Positions 11,930 through 22,789 of a stretch of DNA of 64,000 nucleotides are shown here, piece by piece. Source of the stretch: Panopea generosa (taxonomy: Eukaryota; Mollusca; Bivalvia; Adapedonta; Hiatellidae); NCBI GenBank assembly GCA_029582155.1, contig CM055903.1:36126353-36190352 (forward strand). The letters run 5' to 3'. The notes beneath the pieces were generated by a model. That model did not search any database, had not been told where the DNA came from, and worked only from the letters and a program-made list of their open reading frames with translations. The translations under genes were made by a program, and so were the position numbers. Every line of letters starts with the position of its first letter. The first letter of the stretch is position 1.

Positions 11930-13510
11930 TAAGCCATTGATTGGGTGGGAACATATTTCAGTCGGAGAAAGGATGGAGACATCTTTCAGCCATTGATAAG
12001 GTGGGGACATCTTTCAGCCATTGATTGGTAGGGAACATCTTTCAGTCGGAGATAGGATGGGGACATCTTTCAGCCATTGATAGGGTGGGAACATATTTCA
12101 GTCGGAGATAGGATGGAGACATCTTTCAGCCATTGATAAGGTGGGGACATCTTTCAGCCATTGATTGGGTGGGAACATCTTTCAGTCGGAGATAGGATGG
12201 GGACATCTTTCAGCCATTGATAGGGTGGGAACATATTTCAGTCGGAGATAGGATGGAGACATCTTTCAGCCATTGATAAGGTGGGGACATCTTTCAGCCA
12301 TTGATTGGGTGGGAACATCTTTCAGTCGGAGATAGGATGGGGACATCTTTCAGCCATTGATAGGGTGGGAACATATTTCAGTCGGAGATAGGATGGAGAC
12401 ATCTTTCAGCCATTGATAAGGTGGGGACATCTTTCAGCCATTGATTGGGTGGGAACATCTTTCAGTCGCAGATAGGATGGGGACATCTTTCAGCCATTGA
12501 TAGGGTGGGAACATATTTCTGTCAGAGATAGTATTGCTCATATTTCAACCGTTGATAGAATTGGGACATCTTAAGTCACTGATAGGATGATGACATCTTT
12601 CAGGCATTGATGTGACGCGGACATCTTTTAGCCGTTGATAGGGTGGGGACACCTTTTAAGCCGTTGATACGATGGAGACATCTTTTAGCCGTTGATAGGA
12701 TGGGGACATATTTTAGCCATTTATAGGGTGGGAACATTTTTCAGCCATTGATGGGAAGCGGATATCTTTTAGCCGTTGATAGGATTGGGACATCTTTAAG
12801 CCGTTGATAATATGGGGACATCTTTAAGCCATTGATAGGGTGGGGTAATATTTTAGCCATTGAAAGGATCAGGACATCTTTTAGCCATTGATAGGGTTGG
12901 GACATCTTTTAGCAATTGATCGGGTGGGGACATCTTTCAGCCGTTAAAAGGATGGGGGCATCTTTTAGCCATTGATAGGATTGGGACATCATTTAGCTGT
13001 TGAAAGGATGGTGGCATCTTTTAGCCGTTGATAGGGTTTGGACATCTTTTAGCCGTTTATAGGGTGGGGACATATTTTAGCCATTGATAGGGTGTGGACA
13101 TCTTTGAACCAATGATATGATAGGGACATATTTTAACCAATGACAGGATTTGGATATCATTTTACTGCTGATAGGATGGGGACACCATTTAACCGTTGAT
13201 AAGAAGGGGGTATTTTTCTGCTGTGGAATGGACGGGGATTTCTTTCTGCTGTTGATAGGATGGGGAAATATTTGAACCGTTGATAGGGTGGCGATATATT
13301 TGAACCGTTGATAAGGTGGGGATATATTTGAACCGTTGGTAGGATAGGGATATCTTTCAGCCATTGATAGGATAATGATATCTTTTAACTAATGGTAGGA
13401 TTGGGACAACATTCAACAGTTGGTAGGATGGCGACATCTTTCAACCGTTCATATGGTGCAGACATATTTCAATTGTTGATAAGATCGGGATATCTTTCTG
13501 CCGTTTATGG
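11930..13510 (+). repeat. 28-bp minisatellite with a 140-bp higher-order period
   Basis: About 56 copies of a 28-bp unit, acatctttcagccattgat followed by aggatgggg or a variant. In the left part the units form a five-unit cycle of 140 bp. The marker unit beginning acatatttcagtcgg (last copy acatatttctgtcag) recurs at 11951, 12091, 12231, 12371 and 12511, spaced exactly 140 bp. From about 12530 the units are more diverged and the cycle is lost. A 95-residue minus-strand frame at 13077-13364 simply reads the repeat (28 residues per three units). Confidence 0.96.
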
Positions 13511-13775
13511 GACTGGGATAAATAAAATGCTCTGCCCAATTTCCACTTTGGTATTGACCCAAGACCCTGACCCTCCACTGACCCTTTTTCCACTTTTCTT
13601 AAATTTTACATTCTTATTTAAACTTGGTAAATGTCCAAGAGCACGCCCTCCGTCCTTTTCATAGTTTTTAGTTTTGTTTTGTAGTATATGAATTGAATAC
13701 TTTGCCCAATTTCACACCCACCATTCCTCTTTTTTTGATATTATTATGGTATCAAAATACTCAACTCTGTTTCCT

Positions 13776-13813
13776 CCCCCCCCCCCCCCTCCCCCTCTCT
13801 CTCTCTCTTTCTC
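13776..13813 (+). repeat. C-homopolymer and CT microsatellite
   Basis: Fourteen C, a T, five C, then (TC)n running into ttctcc. The minus strand is the G-rich strand, so G-quadruplex potential is on the opposite strand to the tract at 11837. The 265 bp between the 28-bp array and this tract show nothing recognisable. Confidence 0.9.
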
Positions 13814-14284
13814 CATCCACATTTTCCTTTTTAGTATTTTTTATTAAATTAAATAATTTGACACATTTCAATTTTAATATCAGTCCCATATCCCCATTTT
13901 TATTATAATTGTACAGATATTCTCTGTCCAAAGTTAACTTTCTGAAACTGGCCGAGGAAGTCTACCCACACATCCACCATACTACATACATCTGCTTTTT
14001 AACTGATATTATTATTAAAGATAAATTGCCAAATTAAAAATATGCCTATTTTTCTAATAGTACATGTTATACTGCTCTGTGATAAGGGTAGAAATGTCGA
14101 GTAAACGTTGTTCATCGACAGTTATGGGACAGGTCAAGATGATGACTTACATGTATTTGTAAGCTGTATTTCAATAGGCTAATCGGATGTACTATGTGCT
14201 TCCTTGTTTCTTTATTTGCCCCGCTAAAACAACAGAAATGCAAACGATTTCTACCATTTGAGTTGCAAAGGTAAGACTTGTCAG
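13814..14284. other. Unique AT-rich sequence, no gene seen
   Basis: No recognisable coding, tRNA or repeat signal was found. This is the left flank of the hairpin at 14285. Confidence 0.5.
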
Positions 14285-14377
14285 ATAAATAGAGAATACC
14301 ATGTTAGTGTCTGATATTATCAATATATCAGGTGATAAATTTGATGATATTAGACACTTACATGGTATTCCATTTAT
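14285..14377. other. 93-base imperfect hairpin, pre-miRNA-sized, or MITE relic
   Basis: The left arm at 14285-14323 and the right arm at 14341-14377 are reverse complements over about 37 positions, with roughly five mismatches and a two-base indel. A 17-base loop separates them. The shared core is gaataccatg followed by tagtgtctgatattatcaa. Arm length, loop size and scattered mismatches are those of an animal microRNA precursor, but a short MITE would look the same. I do not recognise a known microRNA seed. Confidence 0.45.
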
Positions 14378-14452
14378 CACGTCAATATTAATTTTCTAGT
14401 TCATTTTTAATTATTTTAAGTATGGTTAAAAATAGTTCCGTGCAGGTCAAAG

Positions 14453-14460
14453 TATATAAA
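14453..14460 (+). promoter_or_regulatory. Candidate TATA box
   Basis: The sequence tatataaa sits about 150 bp upstream of the ATG at 14606, which would place a transcription start near 14485. In AT-rich DNA such matches occur by chance; it is listed because a short ATG exon and a splice donor follow in the right order. An 11-bp perfect inverted repeat (gcctgataaac at 14480-14490, gtttatcaggc at 14513-14523) lies near the predicted start. Confidence 0.25.
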
Positions 14461-14605
14461 TATACATAATGACTTCATTGCCTGATAAACTTGCATTGAC
14501 ATAATTACATATGTTTATCAGGCAGGCAGTTTATCAACAGGAATGATTGCGTTGACATGATAAAGTAATCTATGACCCGTGTGATGGAGAATGTAAAGCA
14601 ATAAA

Positions 14606-14647
14606 ATGTACTCCTTCAAGGCTGCTGCATTGTTCGCTCAAATAGGT
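14606..14647 (+). CDS. Candidate short first exon, unknown product
   Basis: The ATG at 14606 opens MYSFKAAALFAQIG, which looks like the start of a signal peptide, and a strong GTAAGT donor follows at 14648. The exon would be 14 codons in phase 0. Without splicing the frame runs on to 14812 (68 codons) with no recognisable content. Support is limited to the order TATA box, ATG, hydrophobic start and donor. No second exon was found, so this is a weak candidate. Confidence 0.2.
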
Positions 14648-14653
14648 GTAAGT

Positions 14654-15711
14654 AATTGTCGAATAACATTACAAGATCAATTGGGTAAAATTGAAGGTGT
14701 CAAATCTATCGGATATCGGAATAAACCATTTTCTTACAGTATAATTGTGAAAACTCAAAAAATATCTCAAACCTTGACTGCTTCGTATTGTTTTGCTATT
14801 GAACTAGAATAAATGGAACGTATACATATATATTACTTATTATTTCACACAGAATTCTAACTTATATTATGATATGATATTACTTCTCGGTTCAAGTTGG
14901 TAATTTCCTGGTGAGATTTCCCAGCATTTAACAATATCCATTATGTGATCTCATTATTCGTGAGATATTTTTATCGAAGAAACATTGTTTTCTTACATGA
15001 ATAATATTTGGATTTTGTTGCAAATCATAAACACAGTGTGGAATGGCTAGACGGTCCATTGTTACATCAAATAATATACGGAATTGCTAATTTTATTCGA
15101 AACATAATAGCGAGGTCTATGGAATACCATACCGAGTAAAACTAAATGAAACGTACAGAAGTACAGTAAACGTTTATATGGAAATGCACGTTTTGATATT
15201 GAAATATTCTTCATAGTTTATAAGGTTTGTAAGTGTACTTATAGAAGTTGCCCTTGGTGGATATAATGCATGTATCTACTAAAGATACACAAACCTCAAG
15301 AACATGCAACACTTCCCAAGCCTTTGGCGACAGTATCTGTGTATATAATTAGTTTATTTATTCATTTTATGAAGAACCAATACTGAGTGTTGTTTTGAGT
15401 GGTCATCGGGTATTTATAGCACGAGATCGAACCCTCACTCACTTCCTTGAGCATAATTGTGTCTAATACTAAACATACCATCATGGCGGTCGGGTGGAGA
15501 ATTGTTAGCTATTAAGGAACAAACCTGACACTTGTTATAAGGCATTGTTTAGCATTTGATATGTTTTTATATATCATTCTGGTGGCCATTTCAAACTCTG
15601 TTTATGTGTTTAATGGTAACAGTTATTGGTTTCCCGAAGTAGTTGTACATTTAAAAGCGTTACCCTATTTCTTTTGTTCTAGTACAAATACATTATTTTG
15701 ACATAGAGTAC
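14654..15711. other. Unique sequence with one possible tRNA-like relic
   Basis: Mostly AT-rich DNA without a recognisable gene. At about 15427-15475 the minus strand reads gagggttcgatctc, a B-box match, with a weak A-box-like tagtattagac upstream. Too little is left to call a tRNA or to assign a SINE family. Confidence 0.4.
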
Positions 15712-16165
15712 AATACAATACATACAGTGACCGACCTGTATATTTCATACAATGCATACAGTGACCAGTATACTTCGTACAATACATAGAGTAACCTGTA
15801 TACTTCATACAATACAAACAGTGACATGTATATTTCATACAATACATACAGTGACCGGCCTGTATGCATCATACAATACACAGAGTAACCTGTATACTTC
15901 ATACAATGCATACAGTGGCCGACCTTTATACTTCGCACAATATATAGAGTAACCTGTTTACTTCATACGATACATACAGTGACATGTATACTACAAACAA
16001 TGCATACCGTAACCAGTATATCCCATACAATGCATATGGAAACCTGTATACTTCATACAATTCATACAGTGATCTGTATACTTCAAACAATACATACAGT
16101 AACCTGTATACTTCATACAATATATATAGTAACCTCTATACTTTATACATTACACACAGTAACCT
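15712..16165 (+). repeat. 30-bp minisatellite (about 15 copies)
   Basis: The unit is 30 bp, acctgtatacttcatacaat followed by acatacagtg. Since 30 is a multiple of three and the unit has no stop in several frames, 60-80 residue frames open on both strands with a ten-residue period (for example LHTIHTVTCI). They are not genes. The array runs directly into the pentanucleotide array at 16166. Confidence 0.95.
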
Positions 16166-17182
16166 GGACAGGACAGGATAGGATAGGACAGAATAGGGTA
16201 GTATAGGACAGGAAGTATAGGACATGATAGGACAGAATAGGATAGGATAGGATAGGATGGGATGGGATTTGATGGGATGGGATGGGATGGGATGGGATGA
16301 GATGGGATGGGATGGGATGGGATGGGATGGGATGGGATGTGGGATGGGATGGGATTGGACGGGACGGGACGGGATAGGATGGGATGGAATATGATGGGAT
16401 AGGATATGATAAGATAGGACAGGACAGGACAGGACAGGACAGGACAGGACAGGACAGGACAGGACAGGGAATGGGATAGGATAGGATAGGATAGGATAGG
16501 ATAGGATAGGATAGGATAGGATAGGATAGGATAGGATAGGATAGGATAGGATAGGATAGGATAAGATAGGACGGCACGGCACGGGATAGGATAGGATGGG
16601 ATGGAAAATGATGGGATAGGACAGGACAGGACAGGACAGGATAGGATAGGATAGGATAGGATTAGATAGGATTAGATAGGATAGGATAGGATAGGATAGG
16701 ATAGGATAGGATAGGATAGGATAGGATAGGATAGGATAGGGTAAGATAGGATAGGATAGGATAGGATAGGATAGGATAGGATAGGATAGGATAGGATAGG
16801 ATAGGATAGGATAGGATAGGATAGGACGGCACGGCACGGGATAGGATAGGATGGGATGGAAAATGATGGGATAGGACAGGACAGGACAGGACAGAAAAGG
16901 ATAGGATAGGATAGGATAGAATAGGATAGGATAGGATAGGATAGGATAGGATAGGATAGGATAGGATAGGATAGGATAGGATAGGATAGGATAGGATAGG
17001 ATATGACGGCACGGCACGGGATAGGATAGGATGGGATGGAAAATGATGGGATAGGATAGGACAGGACAGGACAGATAGGATAGGATAGGATAGGATAGGA
17101 TAGGATAGGATAGGATAGGATAGGATAAGATAAGATAAGATAAGATAAGATAAGATAAGATAAGATAATATAAGATAAGATA

Positions 17183-17214
<32 letters not shown>

Positions 17215-17346
17215 ATCGGATAGGATCGGATAGGATAGGATAGGATAGGATAGGATGAGACAAGACAAGAGAAGACAGGACAGGACAGGTCATAATAGAA
17301 CAGGATAGGTTAGGTTAGGATAGAATAGGATAGGATAGGATAGGAC
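16166..17346 (+). repeat. Pentanucleotide array, GGATA, GGACA, GGGAT and TAAGA domains
   Basis: About 235 copies of a five-base unit, almost always GGATA, with domains of GGACA (16419-16468), GGGAT (16255-16380) and TAAGA (17126-17210). The plus strand is almost pure purine plus T, with C mainly in GGACA and the acggc blocks. A complex block (acggcacggcacggg, then a region with ggaaaatgatggg) recurs at 16571, 16826 and 17006, spaced 255 and 180 bp, both multiples of five. The minus strand reads as SYPIL repeats in every frame, up to 385 codons, which is not coding. Confidence 0.97.
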
Positions 17347-20300
17347 CACAATATTTGTTTATACATGTAAACGGGAACGTGTTATTTAATGTTTCTGTTA
17401 TGTAAATAGATTGATTTTCAGGAGAACATGTGTCCAGACATATACAAAAAATGCCGTGTCCGTTAGATGCCCGTTAAATGTCGCATTATGTTTAATTAGA
17501 TAGCATAACGACTGTGTGGTGTCTTTAAGCATGAGACTTTATCCACATAGGCTTCGTACTGATTCTATCCAGGATGATTTCGTGAGTGATTTGCCTACGT
17601 TCTACGAATTCGTTTTACGATCGATATAAACACTGAATGTTACGCTAAAACACTACAAATGGCACATTGTGATCGTGATTCTCTAACAGTGTTATTTTCC
17701 ACGAGGCAGACGACCGGCAAATGTTTGTGTTGTGTATTATACATATATCAAAGATATTTACTTTGTGAACTTAACATCCAATCTTGTTACTGAAATGTTG
17801 ATGCAGATATTGCAGATTGTATTCCGTTGAGACTGCCGAATGTAACTGAAATACATGCCATCAGTAGGTTCACGAGTACATACCATTTATTTAAGTATTG
17901 TCCCTTTCATCGTTATGTGGAATAAAACAAACTTCTACGATTTTGTCGTAGATAGAGGCTGTAGTCATTTATATGTTCAACATATTGCAATGTTTGTTTT
18001 CATATGGGAAACGAATTACACATGCTGCAATATTTACCTTGACAACGTGTTGATACAACAACGAGAATGCATGCGGGTTAGGATCATGGCATAAACATTG
18101 TTTCTCTGCAACACAAAATATATTAAATACAAATTGCAATGCGTTAACTCTTGATTAATTAAGTTTTCGGAACACAACTTCCTTCTAGAAATGAATTCAT
18201 GCTCCCCTAGGAAGGAGAAAATATCAACTTGTCAATTCTTCCGAATGATATATCTATATTATACGTTGACACCGTGTGTAGACAAATTGTATGTAATCTC
18301 CAGGGTAGAAGTGTGCACTAACTGCCGCGTAATTGTTTCCTACTGCTTCGGGAGAAATAAGTCATTCGCCATATTCACGCGTTTATGGTATCAAAGTCTT
18401 CAAATAATAGTTTTATACCATAATCATACGAGCGTATACTTTTGTTTTTAATTGCAGTCACCAACAATATGTTGACCCATTTAATCACCCCGTAAGAAGT
18501 CTGTAGGGATCGGGGTGGGCCATTCAACATCAGACCATACCAATAATTGACATGCATGTTTTATATATATATTGTAAGTATGTATAACATGGAGCAAATA
18601 AAAACCAATAAAAAAACACTAAAAAACAATGTATATTATACAAGCTATATAAATGGGGAGTTTTTTGTCATTACAATTATATAGAAGATCTCCACCACAA
18701 TGATTGATTTTAACATTTTTTTAACATGATATAGTTCTAAATTAATCAAAAGACAAAAGTAGCAAAGAGATATTTTTAATTCATACATTTGACTTTTCAC
18801 CATGTAAAAGTAGACGAGCGTATTCTTAATATCGATAATTATTTTTTACTCAAAGCGTAGTTCCTCTTTACGTTTGAGAGATTAATATCAAAAAACTAAT
18901 CTTCCTATTTCTGATGCTGTCTTTATTAATAATGGTTTTCATATTTATGGAGTCAATTTGTGGAAAAAAGTGTCATTTTTTAGAAAAGCACCAAACTTGT
19001 CACAAACATAGAATAAGGTTAATTGGTTATTTTAACACCGTGACCCACTTTCAAAATAACGAAAACTCCAATATTTGTCTTTACAGTAATTAATGCTATT
19101 AGATAGCCTTTTATATGTGTTGATGTTTATGCTTTTATTGCAAAATAATATTTAGATATATAACAATATGCAAGATATATACTTAAAATCTTAAGACTGA
19201 AATTTCTATAATTTGAATATTTTTTTTTTATTTAAATAGAAATTTGCTCAACTTTTTCATAGATATTTTACAAAATTACACACTTTATAAATATATAAAA
19301 TTTAAATTTCTAAAATAATTCATGACATAGAGTAAAACATTTTGTCTATATGCAAATTAAAATGAGTGGGATAAATCAACATAAAATGAACTAAGTACTG
19401 ATATTACCTTATATTTAGATTATTTGGTGTTACAGTACTTAATTATATTCAGCCAAATTTAATGAAATGTATCAAAGATTCATACTTAAATAGAAATATG
19501 TAATATACAAGAGTGATATGAAAAAAATATATACTGGGTTAAAATGTAATAACATATTAATACTGTCCGTTATGCTTTTATTGTTTTAATGCTATGCTGT
19601 ACTGATTCATATAATGTCTATGCAATACAAGTATCAAAACTCTAATGATAAATAGAGCAGACACATACACATATAAATATATATACATATAAAGGTTAAG
19701 GGGTGATGTTGATTGTGTTTGTTGTCTGAAAAATTCCAGTAACTGTTACTTGTTGTTTCGTATTCATTATTTTATGAATTTAGAATTTAAAAGCATCATA
19801 TGAGTTTAATGACATTTTTAACATAATGAACACTTATCGTATTGTCGCGCCTATGTTGGAAGGATCAGGCACATATACAATCATAGACGATATGCCCTTC
19901 AATTTTCTCAGTGAGTTCGTCAGTCAGTAAACATCACAGGGTATATTAACATTTGCAATCCCGAGCAGACTACATTTATTGCTTATAACCAGCCTTCAAC
20001 AAATTCAACAACTAGATAGGTACATTCGGGGGTAGTATTAGTCAGCATTATTTTGAGGGCTTCACAGTGGAATGGCTTCTTTGAACAATCTTTGCTTGGC
20101 GGTTAATACTTCATTAGTGCTCTTAAAGAGGCAGCTGATGTATCAGGTCAGCCCTCAAGGTCTCTCACAGAAATATACACTTTTCGCATATCAGGTGATT
20201 GCTTGCGCATTTCACATACGAAATATGAATGCTTATCAATTAAGAAACCAAAATATAGATGATGGCAGCAGTATACTATTTTTTTGGTGTATGCATCATC

Positions 20301-20526
20301 TGGTCTGTTTCCTTGAAGTTTCGACAGGCCTCCGGAAAAAGGCAACTTCAGATTGACAAATGACTCTTGTTGAACTTTTGCTTTGGTTCTTTGTTTATAT
20401 TTATTACATGATTTTGGTGACGAAATAGCAAACAGAAAATGGCAAAGCTGTAGTGAATACCAACAGACCAATAATATGGATAAAATAACAGGCTTGTAAA
20501 ATGAACTGGAGATATATTGGCCATCT
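17347..20526. other. Long AT-rich unique stretch, no gene recognised
   Basis: Frames of 60-95 codons occur (17855-18094, 18191-18451, 20072-20356), but none shows a domain, signal peptide, supported splice site or codon pattern that I can defend. About 18600-19700 is especially AT-rich. Nothing else stands out. Confidence 0.5.
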
Positions 20527-20708
20527 TCTCCAATGGGTGGAGATTGGTGGAGATGGGTGAAGACGGTGGAGATGGTGGAGATGGTTGGGATGGGTAGAGA
20601 TGAGTGGAGACGGGTCGAGATGGGTGGAGATGGGTGGAGACGGGTGGAGATGGGTGAAGATGGGTGGAGATGGTAGAGATGGGTGTAGATGGTAGAGATG
20701 GGTGGTAT
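20527..20708 (+). repeat. Decanucleotide-like minisatellite, ggagatgggt
   Basis: About 18 imperfect copies of ggagatgggt or ggagatggta, purine-rich on the plus strand. Minus-strand frames through it (PSPPISTRLH and similar) are repeat translations only. Confidence 0.9.
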
Positions 20709-21519
20709 TCGGACCCGATATGGCGAAAGCTGTTCATGAATTTTAGACGTCACTGGATAATAAATAAAAAAAACATAGAGAAAAGAAGCAAATGTTCAAC
20801 ATCACTAACATGTCAAATATGTTCATATTAAATTTAATCCAGAAGTAAACGACCTCTGTGTGACTATGGAAGCATGGGGAATCCATTTGTAGAGCACTCT
20901 GTAGATATGTCGTAAAAGACACAGATAATAACAGTTTATAACAAGTTATTAAGCTTGAATGCGAAGTAAGATCAGACTTTAAATGAATCAATCTGGAATA
21001 TCTTCTAATTAGAACCAGGGTTGTTTTTGAGAGACCAGAGGGTCGAGTTTGGATTCGAACTCTGGCATAAGTGGCCAATAATATCCAAGATACTCCAGTC
21101 CCGCTTGTCAAGCCATGTACGATAGGCAGATCTTGCTTTGTTTTTCTGACACCAAAAACACCAGTTTCTCTCAATCAATTGAAATAAGAACATTGGATCA
21201 AATCTGACCTTAAAATAAAACTCATGATACAATTAGGAAAACAAAATAAAAATTGTATCCTTTGTGGCACAGTCTAAATGAAATTGTGTTAAAATCATAA
21301 GCATCAGAAGTGAACTCTCCGATGTAAGTAGATTGGTAGAGACAAGTATGTGCATGGTAGTCTTTAACATAATCTACGGTAGGAAGCGGGATGCATAGAA
21401 AGCTATATAAAGCTCCAATTTTCTGGCAACCGAGACGCATTTTTGGGGCTGATGATAACAAAAAGAGCTAGTGCAATATCTTCTGGTCAGTCTGTACAAT
21501 AGGCAGTATATGTGTTTTA
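20709..21519. other. Unique sequence, no gene; isolated B-box match
   Basis: A 143-codon minus-strand frame at 20743-21174 has no recognisable content. Near 21045-21066 the minus strand carries gagttcgaatccaaactc, a perfect RNA polymerase III B-box, but I could not find a convincing A-box or cloverleaf. Confidence 0.35.
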
Positions 21520-22112
21520 AACAGGCACAGCAACGGTCTGCCACTAAATGTTTATGAAAGGTCATGATAAAAACAGTTGAATCATATGTCCTGGTATTAA
21601 CCATTGATTTAGGTTTAAAAATAAGGATTTGGAAAACTTCTCATATACATACCGTTACATATCAACTTGATAAAGAGAGGACGATATCCCTGCCAGTATT
21701 TCATTCATTCACTGGATGTGACCAAACTTCATCATTATGTGGGAAAGGAAAACTTTAGAGCAAGGAAGACCGGGAACAATAAGGCATTTGAAACTATATT
21801 CATTACTTCCTCTAAAGAATCCAAGAAGGTGTGGCGTCAATTATAGAGCGATTTGTATTTGTCTTAAAAAGCACTTCTTCAAATGTAAATGAGTCCTTAA
21901 AGGAATTGTTCACACATAAGGATGATCAACCTTTGTGTCGACAGCTCAGCTTTAACCCACCAAGCGAACAGCTTATCGAAATGGAATTTGCAGATTTTTA
22001 GTGTTTTTGTCATCACCATTGCAAGCCCTAAAATACAGTTGGGAACCAATCTAATCGTCTCTCTACATGCTGACAAACGTAAATGTACAAAGGCTAAAGC
22101 ATTGTGTACATA
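21520..22112 (+). pseudogene. Decayed gene of the FTGCDT-motif uncharacterised metazoan family
   Basis: The frame from 21564 reads IKTVESYVLVLTIDLG and then SLPVFHSFTGCDQTSSLCGK. This resembles a family I recall from many invertebrate and fish genomes, with an RTVDTDVVVLA-like strand followed by LPxFHAFTGCDTxSxFxGKGKK. A second segment near 21900 reads KELFTHKDDQPLCRQLSFNP, which fits the conserved FTxK stretch downstream in the same family. A third near 22030 reads LGTNLIVSLHADKRKC. The segments lie in different frames with stops between them, and the DTD acidic pair is replaced by ESY, so it is not functional. The family is multicopy and probably transposon-associated; that part is recollection. 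Confidence 0.65.
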
Positions 22113-22550
22113 AAAGTAATATACCAAAAGCTGTTCCATTAATCCAAATTACAATCTTTAATTTTTTCTAGCATTGACTGATGTGTGTATCTAATGTCAT
22201 ATTGATTAACACTATCCTTCAAATTGTGACTCAGTGAAAGTGAACTCCAGCTTAAGTATTAAACATGGAAGCTGATCTTTGATACTTGCCCTTAATTCCT
22301 TCTTGGTGTACCCTTAATTATTTTCTTTCAGCTTTGTCTTCTGATAAGTCATCGAGCGCACACACAAATAATTATCTCCATATACATATATCATACATTG
22401 TGAATGAGCATCTGAAATGATCTCAAAATCGTAATTTCCGTTTTTGTGAATTTAATTATCTCCCTATTTATATATACAATAAACGCATTTAGAACCGCAA
22501 GTATGGATATTGCATCGAATCTAGATATGACATGAATTATAAGCCAACAA
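22113..22550. other. Unique AT-rich sequence, nothing seen
   Basis: No recognisable feature on either strand. Confidence 0.5.
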
Positions 22551-22740
22551 GCGCGTAGCTTCGCTGAAAACGATGTGTAGGCACTGTTGTAGGGGGTTCC
22601 GGGGGCATTGTTACACCGTATATAGCTTACGCCGTATATAGCTTACGTGTGAGCTTTTCTGATTTCTCAGAAAAAAAAGTGTAGGCACGTGCCTACAGTG
22701 CCTATAGGGTGCTACGCCAGTGGCCAAGACAAAACTTTTC
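22551..22740. mobile_element. Interspersed-repeat fragment with an 18-bp palindrome
   Basis: It begins near aagcgcgtagcttcgctg and contains tgtaggcac at 22576, a G/C block agggggttccgggggcat, two copies of ccgtatatagcttacg, and a perfect 18-bp palindrome at 22680-22697 (tgtaggcac joined to its own reverse complement). It ends near ggtgctacgccagtggcc. The wording resembles metazoan DNA-transposon or MITE debris, but superfamily and ends cannot be set by eye. Confidence 0.45.
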
Positions 22741-22789
22741 TAACTTCGTCTTTCGTTTAATTCCAAAAATTCACCACTTTTACACTGAT

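Noticed and set aside
14324-14340. Match to a known conserved microRNA
   Set aside because: Only a loose similarity to part of one known family, and it falls in the loop rather than an arm.
16136-17293. 385-codon minus-strand frame of SYPIL repeats
   Set aside because: Translation of a pentanucleotide array that is open in all minus frames.
16166-17346. Telomeric repeat
   Set aside because: The unit is GGATA or GGACA, not TTAGGG or TTAGG. Only two taggttagg-like units occur near 17309.
20072-20356. 94-codon plus-strand ORF as a gene
   Set aside because: No domain, signal, repeat-independent conservation or splice evidence visible.
20743-21174. 143-codon minus-strand ORF
   Set aside because: No recognisable content; such lengths occur by chance in 64 kb on six frames.
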